Source: Rhodanobacter sp.
GTDB taxonomy: Bacteria; Pseudomonadota; Gammaproteobacteria; Xanthomonadales; Rhodanobacteraceae
Direction of reading: 5' to 3'
Assembly: GCA_004322005.1 (NCBI GenBank)
Contig: SCRF01000049.1
Coordinates: forward strand, 62,001 to 126,000
DNA length: 64,000 bases
The notes under the pieces are model-generated. The model was not told the DNA's origin, searched no databases, and saw only the letters and a program-made list of their open reading frames with translations. Of this stretch, positions 46,001 to 55,477 are shown in pieces; position 1 is the first letter of the stretch, and each line of letters begins with the position of its first letter. A program made the translations under genes and the position numbers.

Positions 46001-46701
46001 GCCAGATCGACGTGCATGTGCCGGTATCCGGCTCGCTGGACGACCCGCAATTCAGCATGGGTGGCCTGATCTGGCGTGCCTTCGCGAACCTGATCGTGCG
46101 TGCCGCCACCTCCCCGTTCCGGCTGCTCGCCTCGCTCGGCGGCGGCAAGCATGCCGACCTCGGCTACGTGGAATTCGCGCCGGGCTCCGCCGCGCTGGAC
46201 GGCACCGCGCAGTCGCGTCTTGCCCAGTTGGTGAAACTGCTGCACGACAAGCCCTCCCTGCAGCTGGACATCAGCGGCCGGATGGATCCCGCCCTCGACG
46301 AAAAGGGTCTGCGCAAGGTGATGGTCGATGACTTGATCCGCAAGGCAAAGGCCGATCACGACGGCGACAAGGTCGATCCGGCCACGCTGACGCTCACCCC
46401 CGACGAATACGCGCATTACCTGACGCGGGTTTACAGGCACGCGAAATTCCCCAAGCCGAGAAACCTGCTCGGCTTCACCAAATCGCAGCCGCCGGAAGTG
46501 ATGCACCAGTTGCTGGAAACCAACATGCCGGTCGACGCAGCCGCTTTGCGCCGGTTGGCCGAACGCCGCGCCGAGGCGGTACAGCAGTGGTTGCAGGGCA
46601 GGATCGACGAAAAGCGCATCACGCTGCACGCCCCGAAACTCGACGCCAAGGGCATCAAGGACAAGGGCAGGACGACAAGGGTGGATTTCGGTTTGCACTA
46701 G
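43081..46701 (+). CDS. large AsmA-like/DUF748 protein (1206 aa)
   Basis: N-terminal TM LLALGILLAVFGLLGFFAAPPLLKSQLQSRMGTLLGRPVTIGAVHFDPYTLRLDLDRL; C-terminal GYVEFAPGSAALDGTAQSRLAQLVKLL. Confidence 0.82.
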   Translation: MIDRRLLDDPRLVLVRQHAERLYRSHRLRRGLLALGILLAVFGLLGFFAAPPLLKSQLQSRMGTLLGRPVTIGAVHFDPYTLRLDLDRLHIGAPDGHAAFVDVDRLTINASWTSLFRWAPVLDELALQHPQLHITRLAPQLFNFSDLLERLKGKPDPNAPPSRFAVANISVHDGDIVFDDKVLAISHHVERLELGIPFLANLPADTDLFVQPLLAARIDGSPLRIDGKTKPFASNRESELDFQFDHLDLPRYLGYVPTTLPVAIPRGQLSGQLQLHFATDGKNTQLQLGGQLTLDDFKLTTPAGVALLALRHGAAQLTDVQPLISRYHLGAVQLDRAAVHYQRGAGGHSNFDALTATAAGQPSPQPASSPNDVRIDSLILRQGRFDYADPGAGGDQPATLALQDVHGTLRGLSTVSAPIGSLDLAAQLNGGAVHASGKLDLAGARFDGKLALQGVAVAPLQSLALPPLQATIAHGHLDAEGRLQAAWGKTLNLHLEPARFGIDGLVLKRHDGTTPVAWKSMQAKLTRFDLTSRQAQIESLRVQGLNLDVNRLRNGRFDLASLLATAPSTHPPSAKPGPATTAPGWHWSLTHLGIENSDIAFRDLRADRPAPVALHIDRYGIDGLSDNLHEPVKLTLTGLLGRRSYALTGQVRPKPLDAQLQVTARGLDIAPLQSLISVPLNVRIGSALLSTNGRLRYRDRGAAPARIDYRGQATLGRVRVQDKLTDDDFLRWHSLSASNLVLRLGEGAPHADIGGLALSDFYARVIVNSNGRLNLLDVVTNQAEAPVSVTRAEKTPVPAAAPTPAVAATPSGPAPEIRIGQITLVRGQLNYTDNFIKPNYSANVTDLAGKIGAFGTSAGPPAALVLQGKLDENSPVDITGSINPLTPMAFLDIKAKADGVELDHLSPYSRKYAGYPITSGRLNVDVHYLLDQRKLTADNHIFIEQLTFGDRVDAPGVSHLPVKLAVALLRNSQGQIDVHVPVSGSLDDPQFSMGGLIWRAFANLIVRAATSPFRLLASLGGGKHADLGYVEFAPGSAALDGTAQSRLAQLVKLLHDKPSLQLDISGRMDPALDEKGLRKVMVDDLIRKAKADHDGDKVDPATLTLTPDEYAHYLTRVYRHAKFPKPRNLLGFTKSQPPEVMHQLLETNMPVDAAALRRLAERRAEAVQQWLQGRIDEKRITLHAPKLDAKGIKDKGRTTRVDFGLH

Positions 46702-46756
46702 ATCGGGGGCAAACAACCGCCGCCTTACCCTGCAAGCACCTCGAATAACCTGATTT

Positions 46757-46835
46757 GTAGGAGCCCGCTTGCGGGCGATGCTTTACTTTCGGGGCTCGGG
46801 ACTCGCAAGAGCATCGCCCGCAAGCGGGCTCCTAC
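46757..46835. repeat. REP/REPIN subtype B
   Basis: gtaggagcccgcttgcgggcgatgct ... agcatcgcccgcaagcgggctcctac. Confidence 0.92.
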
Positions 46836-46845
46836 AGAATCTCCC

Positions 46846-46878
46846 ACAAGAGCATTCGCGCACAGGGTGCGCTCCTAC
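46846..46878. repeat. solitary REP (single arm), subtype A
   Basis: acaagagcattcgcgcacagggtgcgctcctac with no left partner. Confidence 0.88.
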
Positions 46879-46952
46879 GCGGGTACCAGGAACCAGGTTA
46901 GTCGAGATTCCTTACAATGGCACTTTGCCATCCATCGGTCGGAACCTTCCCC

Positions 46953-48152
<1,200 letters not shown>

Positions 48153-48182
48153 TCCGCCCCGATTGCCCACTGCCCCACACGC

Positions 48183-48297
48183 GTAGGAGCCCGCTCGCGG
48201 GCGATGCTCTTGCCGGGTTCACAACAAGCCGGGGAACAAGCCGGGGCATCCATCCGGACCGTTTGAGCAAGAGCATCGCCCGCGAGCGGGCTCCTAC
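48183..48297. repeat. REP/REPIN subtype B with long loop
   Basis: gtaggagcccgctcgcgggcgatgctcttg ... caagagcatcgcccgcgagcgggctcctac. Confidence 0.93.
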
Positions 48298-49073
48298 GCG
48301 TGTGGAATGGAGGCAGCGACGAGTTGGCGCACTTCCCCGACGGTCAGGTGGCGCCACTGGCCCTTCGCCAGATCGCCGAGCTGCAGCGGGCCGATGGCGA
48401 CGCGGATCAAGCGCAGCACATCGAAACCCAGCGCAGCCAGCAGACGGCGAATGTGCCGGTTGCGCCCCTCATCCAGCACCACTTCAAGCCACGCATTCTT
48501 TGCGCCGGCACGCAACAGGGTTGCCCGCTTCGCCTTGAGCAAATCACCCCTGTCCACGATGCCGGCATGCATCGCCGCCAGTACCGCCGCATCCGGCTGG
48601 CCGGCGACCTGCACGTGATAGGTCTTGTCCAGATGCGTGACCGGATCGGTAATCCCGGCCGCCCATGCTGTGTCGTTGCTGAGCAGCAGCAATCCCTCGC
48701 TGGCTTTGTCCAGCCGGCCAACCGGGCCCAGCCATGGCAGCCCGGCGGCCGACAGTGCGGTGTAGACCGTGGCGCGGCCGTGCTCGTCAGCGGCACTGAC
48801 GACGAGTCCGCGCGGCTTGTTGAACATGACGTGGCAACGTTCGGCGGGCTTCACCGGCTGGCCATCGAGCGCAATCTGCTGACGGTCGATCGATGCCGGG
48901 CAATAGGGATCGTGCACGATGCGCCCATCCAGGCTCACCCGGCCTTCGCGGATCCACTGCTCGGCCTGACTGCGCGAGCAGGTACCCAGCTTGGACAACA
49001 CCCTTGCCAGTCCATGCCTCGGCGCCTGGGTCGACGAGGCATCTCGGGCGGAACGGGAGGCTGGGCGGGACAT
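48294..49073 (-). CDS. RsuA/RluB/RluE-family pseudouridine synthase (S4 domain)
   Basis: LARVLSKLGTCSRSQAEQWIREGRVSLDGR; VMFNKPRGLVVSAADEHGRATVY; GPVGRLDKASEGLLLLSND; EGRNRHIRRLLAALG; stop TAG inside the REP. Confidence 0.92.
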   Translation of the reverse strand: MSRPASRSARDASSTQAPRHGLARVLSKLGTCSRSQAEQWIREGRVSLDGRIVHDPYCPASIDRQQIALDGQPVKPAERCHVMFNKPRGLVVSAADEHGRATVYTALSAAGLPWLGPVGRLDKASEGLLLLSNDTAWAAGITDPVTHLDKTYHVQVAGQPDAAVLAAMHAGIVDRGDLLKAKRATLLRAGAKNAWLEVVLDEGRNRHIRRLLAALGFDVLRLIRVAIGPLQLGDLAKGQWRHLTVGEVRQLVAASIPHA

Positions 49074-49131
49074 GGCCCCAGCCTACAAGGCTGGGCCATG
49101 TGACGACAAGGATCAGCGGTCCACCGACATG

Positions 49132-49159
49132 AAAAAACCCGGCTTGCGCCGGGTTTTTT
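49132..49159. terminator. terminator hairpin between ompA-like and pseudouridine synthase genes
   Basis: aaaaaacccggcttgcgccgggtttttt. Confidence 0.7.
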
Positions 49160-49183
49160 CGTCATGCCTTGAACAAGGTTCGA

Positions 49184-50338
49184 TTACTGCTGAACCTGCA
49201 ACTCCGTACGACGGTTCTGTGCGCGACCGGCATCGGTGGCGTTGTCGCCGATCGGATCGCTCTCGCCATGACCGATCGGGCCTTCCAGGCGGCTCGCGTC
49301 GATGCCGTGGCTGGTCAGATAGTTGTAGACGATCGCGGCGCGACGTTCGGACAGCTTCTGGTTGTAAGCCTCGGTGCCTTTCGAGTCGGTGTAACCGGCC
49401 ACCGTCACATGCACCTGCGGGTAACGCTGCAGGGTATCGACCGCCTGACTCAGCACCGAGAGCGAATCCGCGGTCGGTTCGGCCAGCGACTTGGAGATAT
49501 CCGTCTCGCCCTTGCGCGGACGATCGAACTTGAAGTTCACGCCGCGCAGGTCGATCACGACCTTCTGCGGGCAACCATCGGGACCGACGATCGTACCTGC
49601 CGGCGTATCCGGGCACTTGTCCTCGCAGTCGTTCACGCCATCATGGTCGCTGTCCATGGTCGAGCAGTCAGCCGGCGCCGGGGCCGGAGCCGCCGCCGGG
49701 GCCGGAGCCGCCGCCGCCGGGGCACCGAAACGCGAAACCACGCTGAAACCCAGGAACCAGTCGCCATAACCGCTCTGGCTGCGCTGGGTGCTGTCATCCC
49801 AGTCGTAACGGTAGCCGGCTTCCAGCCGTACGTCCGAACTGTCGGTAACGGTCTTGGAGACACCGACGCCAACCTCGGCTGCCGGCGACCAGCCGACCGA
49901 GCTGTTGCTATGGTGCTGGCTGCCCATCACCCCACCCAGGAAGTACGGGCGCAAGGCATTCCAGTCGCGGAAATAGTAACGTCCCGTCACGCCGACATTG
50001 TTGTTGGCCCACGACGCAGTACTTTGACCGCCACCAGCCGCCGCGCCGGCGTCACGCTCCCGCTTGGTGCGATCGATGAACGCATCGATCGACATGTTCG
50101 GCGAGATGAATTTGCCGAACCCCAGCCCGTAATAGAACTGCCGGCTGTTGGTATTGCGATCCTTGTCGTTGAAGTAGCCACCGACGGTCGGAGCGATGTA
50201 CCAGCGTCCGTCATAACTGGAAACGCTCGAGGAGTCACTGCTGGCGGAACTGGCCGGAGCAGATGTGTCCTGGGCATGAACGGCACCGACGCCGCCCAAG
50301 GCCAGCGCAATGAGAAAATATAAGCCCTTATGTTTCAT
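49184..50338 (-). CDS. OmpA-family outer membrane protein
   Basis: Signal peptide, beta-barrel N-terminus, Ala/Pro linker, DSDHDGVNDCEDKCPDTPAG thrombospondin type 3-like repeat, OmpA domain VTVAGYTDSKGTEAYNQKLSERRAAIVYNYL. Confidence 0.92.
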   Translation of the reverse strand: MKHKGLYFLIALALGGVGAVHAQDTSAPASSASSDSSSVSSYDGRWYIAPTVGGYFNDKDRNTNSRQFYYGLGFGKFISPNMSIDAFIDRTKRERDAGAAAGGGQSTASWANNNVGVTGRYYFRDWNALRPYFLGGVMGSQHHSNSSVGWSPAAEVGVGVSKTVTDSSDVRLEAGYRYDWDDSTQRSQSGYGDWFLGFSVVSRFGAPAAAAPAPAAAPAPAPADCSTMDSDHDGVNDCEDKCPDTPAGTIVGPDGCPQKVVIDLRGVNFKFDRPRKGETDISKSLAEPTADSLSVLSQAVDTLQRYPQVHVTVAGYTDSKGTEAYNQKLSERRAAIVYNYLTSHGIDASRLEGPIGHGESDPIGDNATDAGRAQNRRTELQVQQ

Positions 50339-50706
50339 CAGGTGTCTCCTCGATTATTAGGTTTTTGCGTCCGTTCGATCCCAACCGGAAATCGCTTGTC
50401 ACGAATCCCGTACGACATCAAAGGGTTGATCCCTCCCTCATTCGGCGTACGTTAATGCGGATCGACTGCAATTGTATCAAATTTGTTAAGTTGTTCTCGT
50501 CCGATGGCCAGACAATCCGCCAGCCCGGTGAGGCTTCGTTCAGGAAACCGCATGGATCAGCATGATTCCCCAACCCTTGTCTGGCAACCCGGGATAACTG
50601 ACCGTAAAGCCATTTACATGCATTCGCCCCCCGGAATCAGCGCCGACATGCGCCGCTGCAACGAGATTGGTTTTTGCACCCGCTTAATCTCCCACTCACA
50701 CCGTCT

Positions 50707-52158
50707 TTACAACGTGAAGAGTCCAAGAAATTCCTGTAACGGCATGGCATCGAGCCTGGCAGGATCATTCGTCGCGGCGAGAATCGCCTTGACCCGGTGT
50801 GTCGGCAGATGACCGCGCATGGCGGCCTCGAACTTCCTCAGCAATACCGGAATGCCCTCGGCACGACGCCTGCGATGACCGATCGGATAATCGACGGAAA
50901 CCTTCTGCGTGCACTTTCCGTCCTTGAAGAACACCTGCACCGAGTTGCCGATGTAGCGCTTGTCGGGGTCGAAATAGTCCCGGGTGAACTGCGGGTTCTC
51001 GCTGACCGTCATCTTCTCGCGCAGCGCGTCGATACGCGGATCGGCAGCTACCTCGTCGTTGTAGTCGGAGGCTTCGAGGCGGCCGAAGATCAGCGGCACG
51101 GCCACCATGTACTGGATGCAGTGGTCGCGGTCAGCATAGTTGGCCAGCGGACCGGTCTTGTCGATGATGCGGCAACCTGCCTCCTGGGTCTCGATGACGA
51201 TCCGCTCGACCTGTTCGAGCCGGCCGGCGACCTCACCGTGCAGCTGCATCGCGCACTCCACCGCGGTCTGGGCATGGAACTCGGCCGGAAAGCTGATCTT
51301 CAGCAGCACGTTCTCCATCACATAGCTGCCGAACGGGCGCTCGAACTCGAATGCGTTGCCCTTGAAGGCCACGTCGTAGAAGCCCCAGGTCGTGGCGCTG
51401 AGCGCCGACGGGTAGCCAGCCACGCCGCGGTAAACCGCATTGATCGCGTGGGTGACCGCGCGGCGGCAGGCGTCGCCGGCGGCCCAGCTCTTGCGCGGGC
51501 CGGTGTTCGGTGCGTGGCGGTAGGTGCGCAGCGCGCCGTTGTCGATCCAGCTGTGCGACACGGCGGTGACGACCTGCTCCTTGTCGCCGCCGAGCATGGC
51601 GGTAGCGACCGCGGTCGACGCCAATCGCACCAGGATCACATGATCCTGGCCGACGCGATTGAAGCTGTTCTTCAGTGCGTAGCAGCCCTGGATTTCATGC
51701 GCCTTGATCGCATAGCCGAGCACGTCGCGCACGGTCAGCGGCTGACCGCCCTCACGCTCGGCCTTGCGGCTGAGGTAGTCGGCCACGGCGAGGATCGCGC
51801 CGAGGTTGTCCGACGGATGGCCCCACTCGGCCGCCAGCCAGGTATCGTTGAAATCCAGCCAGCGGATCTGCGTGCCGATCGCGAACGCCGCCTGCACCGG
51901 GTCGAGTTCGTGGCTGGTACCCGGCACGCGTGCACCGCCCGGCAAGGTCGCACCGGGCACCAGCGGCCCCAGATGCTTCACGCATTCGGGAAATTTCATG
52001 GCCAGCATCGCCGTGGCGAGCGAGTCGAGCAGCACGTAGCGCGCGGTGTCGTAGGCTTCCTTCGAATCGATCCGGTAATCGATCACGTAGTCGGCAATGT
52101 CGACCAGTGGCTGGTCCGGGTCGGGGCGTTTGGCGGAACGGATGTCGTGGACACTCAT
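50707..52158 (-). CDS. prpD: 2-methylcitrate dehydratase PrpD
   Basis: MmgE/PrpD family: GTQIRWLDFNDTWLAAEWGHPSDNLGAILAVADY; WAAGDACRRAVTHAINA. Confidence 0.94.
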   Translation of the reverse strand: MSVHDIRSAKRPDPDQPLVDIADYVIDYRIDSKEAYDTARYVLLDSLATAMLAMKFPECVKHLGPLVPGATLPGGARVPGTSHELDPVQAAFAIGTQIRWLDFNDTWLAAEWGHPSDNLGAILAVADYLSRKAEREGGQPLTVRDVLGYAIKAHEIQGCYALKNSFNRVGQDHVILVRLASTAVATAMLGGDKEQVVTAVSHSWIDNGALRTYRHAPNTGPRKSWAAGDACRRAVTHAINAVYRGVAGYPSALSATTWGFYDVAFKGNAFEFERPFGSYVMENVLLKISFPAEFHAQTAVECAMQLHGEVAGRLEQVERIVIETQEAGCRIIDKTGPLANYADRDHCIQYMVAVPLIFGRLEASDYNDEVAADPRIDALREKMTVSENPQFTRDYFDPDKRYIGNSVQVFFKDGKCTQKVSVDYPIGHRRRRAEGIPVLLRKFEAAMRGHLPTHRVKAILAATNDPARLDAMPLQEFLGLFTL

Positions 52159-52254
52159 GACGGATCTCGCTGCGGGGAAACGCTCATTTTAGCTGACCGG
52201 GAGCCTGTCGCAGCTTGACCACGAACGCGCCGGCGCCGACAATCCATCAAACAC

Positions 52255-52380
52255 ACCCCAAAGGGGAGTAGTTCCCGATGCGGGCGCGCCTGCATCGATG
52301 CGCTGACCGTCAACACGAGCGACGCCTCGCTCCGGTCATCGCGGCAGCCATGCTGCGAACGAGACTTTTGTGGTGGACAC
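52255..52380 (+). ncRNA. yybP-ykoY manganese riboswitch
   Basis: CACCCCAAAGGGGAGTAG ... ACCGTCAACACGAGCG ... GAACGAGACTTTTGTGGTG; ends pair (P1); upstream of a TerC/YjbE-family gene. Confidence 0.87.
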
Positions 52381-52420
52381 GGGCTGCGCGCGCCCGTGCC
52401 CGCTGCATCGTCCGACGCGC

Positions 52421-53122
52421 ATGGAAACCCGCATGGATCTGTTCGGCTCCGACTTTCTTTCCGGCCTGCTGGCCATCATCCTGCTCGACCTGGTGCTGGC
52501 CGGCGACAATGCCATCATCATCGCGATGGCCGCGCGCAACCTGCCCCGGTCACTGCAGCTCAAGGCCGTCTTCTGGGGCGCGTTCGGCGCGATTGCGGTA
52601 CGCGTGTTGCTGACGGCGATCGTGGTTTCCCTGCTCAAGCTGCCCGGTCTGATGCTGATCGGCGGACTGCTGTTGCTGCCGATTGCCTGGAAACTGCTGC
52701 GGCAGGATACCGATGCCACCCAACAGGTCGACGCCTCGAGTGGCTTCTGGAGCGCGTTGCGCACCATCATCGTCGCCGACGCACTGATGGGCATGGACAA
52801 CGTGCTGGCCATCGCAGGGGCGTCGAATGGCCATCTCGGCCTGGTGGTGATCGGTCTGCTGATCAGCGTGCCGCTGGTGGTCTGGGGCTCGACGCTGCTG
52901 CTGCGGCTGATCGACCGCTTCCCGCTGATCGTCTACGTCGGCGCCGGCGCGATTGCCTTCACCGCGGGACGGATGATCGCCCATGATCGATGGACAAGTG
53001 GCTGGTTCGATACGCACAGCTGGGTAACGCATGCCTTCGAGACACTGCTGGTGATCGTCATCTGCGGCGGTGGCTGGTGGCTGCAGCGACGCCAGCGGGC
53101 CGGGCAGCAGCCATCCCGTTGA
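52421..53122 (+). CDS. TerC/YjbE-family integral membrane protein (putative Mn2+ exporter)
   Basis: METRMDLFGSDFLSGLLAIILLDLVLAGDNAIIIAMAARNLP...IIVADALMGMDNVLAIAGAS. Confidence 0.93.
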   Translation: METRMDLFGSDFLSGLLAIILLDLVLAGDNAIIIAMAARNLPRSLQLKAVFWGAFGAIAVRVLLTAIVVSLLKLPGLMLIGGLLLLPIAWKLLRQDTDATQQVDASSGFWSALRTIIVADALMGMDNVLAIAGASNGHLGLVVIGLLISVPLVVWGSTLLLRLIDRFPLIVYVGAGAIAFTAGRMIAHDRWTSGWFDTHSWVTHAFETLLVIVICGGGWWLQRRQRAGQQPSR

Positions 53123-53194
53123 CGGCAAACTGCGTGACCCCTGCCCGCCGGGCGCCCCCCCACCCGAAGGTGGGCGCCGAACCCTGGAGCTTGT

Positions 53195-54340
53195 TCAGCG
53201 CTTGTCGATCGGCACGTAGGCCTGGTCTTCCGGGCCGGTGTAGTTCGCGCTGGGACGGATGATCTTGCCGTCCTGGCGCTGCTCGATCACATGCGCGCTC
53301 CAACCGGAGGTACGCGCGATCACGAACAGCGGCGTGAACATCGCGGTGGGCACGCCCATCATGTGATACGCGCTGGCGGAGAACCAGTCGAGGTTGGGGA
53401 ACATCTTCTTGACCTCGCCCATCACCTGCTCGATCCGCTCGGACACCTCGAACAGGCTCGGGTTGCCGCCTTCGGTGCACAGCTTGCGCGAGATTTCCTT
53501 GATGATCTCGTTGCGCGGATCGGACACCGTGTACACCGGGTGGCCGAAACCGATGATGATTTCCTTGCGCTCGACGCGGGCGCGGATGTCGGCCTCGGCG
53601 TCGTTGGCGCTGCGGTAGCGCGCGATGATCTCCATCGCCACCTCGTTCGCGCCACCGTGCTTGGGGCCGCGCAACGCGCCGATCGCGCCGGTGATCGACG
53701 AATACATGTCCGAACCGGTGCCGGCGATCACGCGGGCGGCGAAGGTGGACGCGTTGAACTCGTGCTCGGCATACAGCACCAGCGACTTGTCCAGCGCATG
53801 CGCGTGCAGGTCGCTGGGCGATTTGCCGTGCAGCAGGTGCAGGAAATGCCCGGCGATCGAGGCATCGTCGGTCTCGGTCTCGATGCGCTTGCCGTTGTGG
53901 CTGAAGTGATACCAGTACAGCAGCATCGAGCCGAAGCTGGCCATCAGCCGGTCGGCGATCTCGCGCGCACCCTCGACATGATGGTCGTCCTTCTCCGGCA
54001 GCACCGTGCCCAGCACCGAACAGCCGGTGCGCATCACGTCCATCGGATGGGTCGCGGCCGGCAGCAGCTCCAGCGCCGCCTTGACCGGTGCCGGCAGGCC
54101 GCGCAGACGCTTGAGCCGGGCGCGGTAGTTGTTGAGTTCGGTCCAGGTCGGCAGCACGCCATGCACCAGCAGGTAGGCCACCTCTTCGAAGCAACCGCGG
54201 GTGGCCAGGTCGTGGATGTCGTAGCCGCGGTAATGCAGGTCGTTGCCGCTGCGGCCGACCGTGCACAGTGCGGTGTTGCCTGCCGGCACGCCGGACAGGG
54301 CGACGGATTTTTTGGCCTTGGGTAGGGCTTGCTCGCTCAT
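53195..54340 (-). CDS. prpC: 2-methylcitrate synthase
   Basis: [55 protein letters not shown]; citrate synthase fold. Confidence 0.95.
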   Translation of the reverse strand: MSEQALPKAKKSVALSGVPAGNTALCTVGRSGNDLHYRGYDIHDLATRGCFEEVAYLLVHGVLPTWTELNNYRARLKRLRGLPAPVKAALELLPAATHPMDVMRTGCSVLGTVLPEKDDHHVEGAREIADRLMASFGSMLLYWYHFSHNGKRIETETDDASIAGHFLHLLHGKSPSDLHAHALDKSLVLYAEHEFNASTFAARVIAGTGSDMYSSITGAIGALRGPKHGGANEVAMEIIARYRSANDAEADIRARVERKEIIIGFGHPVYTVSDPRNEIIKEISRKLCTEGGNPSLFEVSERIEQVMGEVKKMFPNLDWFSASAYHMMGVPTAMFTPLFVIARTSGWSAHVIEQRQDGKIIRPSANYTGPEDQAYVPIDKR

Positions 54341-54380
54341 CGGAAATCTCCAGGGTGCAAGGTTGTGCTTTTCAATTCCG

Positions 54381-54458
54381 GTAGGAGCCCGCTGGCGGGC
54401 GATGCTCTGGCTTCGATGTGCATCAGAGCAGGAGCATCGCCCGCAAGCGGGCTCCTAC
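54381..54458. repeat. REP/REPIN subtype B with non-identical arms
   Basis: gtaggagcccgctggcgggcgatgctctg ... agcatcgcccgcaagcgggctcctac. Confidence 0.92.
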
Positions 54459-54469
54459 CGTGATTACGG

Positions 54470-55354
54470 TCAGCCTTTCTGCGAGAACAGCGCGTCGAGC
54501 TTGTCCTCGTAGGCGTGGTAGCCGAGGTAGTCGTAGAGCTCCTCGCGGGTCTGCAGCGTGTCGATGAGGTTCTTCTGGGTGCCTTCGCGGCGCACGGTCT
54601 CGTAGAAATTCAGCGCCGCCTTGTTCATGGCCCGATACGCACCGCAGCAGTACAGCGCGATGTCCACGCCGGCGTCGCGCAGCTCGCCGGTGGTGAAAAA
54701 CGGGGTCGAACCGAATTCGGTGAGGTTGGCCAGGATCGGCACCTTTACCGCCGCCTTGAAGCGGCAGTACTCGTCGAGCGTCCTCATCGCCTCGGGAAAG
54801 ATCATGTCGGCACCGGCCTCGACATAGGCGCAGGCGCGATCGATCGCCGCATCGATACCTTCCACCACAGCCGCGTCGGTGCGCGCCATGATGACGAAGC
54901 TCGCCTCGCTACGCGCATCCACCGCGGCCTTGACGCGATCGACCATCTCTTCCTTCGACACCACTTCCTTGCCCGGCCGATGACCGCAGCGCTTCTGCCC
55001 GACCTGGTCCTCCATGTGCACAGCGGCCGCACCGACGTTGATGAAGGAACGAACCGTGCGCGCGATATTGAAAGCGCCACCCCAGCCGGTGTCGATGTCC
55101 ACCAGCAGCGGCAACTGGGTGGCATCCACGATGCGGCGCGCATCGGTAAGCACGTCTTCCATCGTGCTGATGCCCAGATCCGGCATGCCCAGGGAATTGG
55201 CCGCAACGCCGCCGCCGGACAGATAGAGCGCCTTGTAGCCGACGCGCCGGGCCATCAGGCCGGCGTAGGCGGTGATCGTGCCCATGACCTGCAGCGGCTG
55301 CTCGGCGGCGACGGCCGCACGAAAGCGCGCGCCGGGGGATGCTGACTGTGCCAT
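54470..55354 (-). CDS. prpB: methylisocitrate lyase
   Basis: [61 protein letters not shown]. Confidence 0.96.
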   Translation of the reverse strand: MAQSASPGARFRAAVAAEQPLQVMGTITAYAGLMARRVGYKALYLSGGGVAANSLGMPDLGISTMEDVLTDARRIVDATQLPLLVDIDTGWGGAFNIARTVRSFINVGAAAVHMEDQVGQKRCGHRPGKEVVSKEEMVDRVKAAVDARSEASFVIMARTDAAVVEGIDAAIDRACAYVEAGADMIFPEAMRTLDEYCRFKAAVKVPILANLTEFGSTPFFTTGELRDAGVDIALYCCGAYRAMNKAALNFYETVRREGTQKNLIDTLQTREELYDYLGYHAYEDKLDALFSQKG

Positions 55355-55477
55355 GACACCTCCACGTGAAATCGGTATTTTAGCGCACTGCTGGCACAAC
55401 ACCGCGGCACGGCCAGGCTGACATCGCGATATCCGGCACGAGGTGCCGGCACTCGCCACGGAGCTGCGTCCGCGAGG

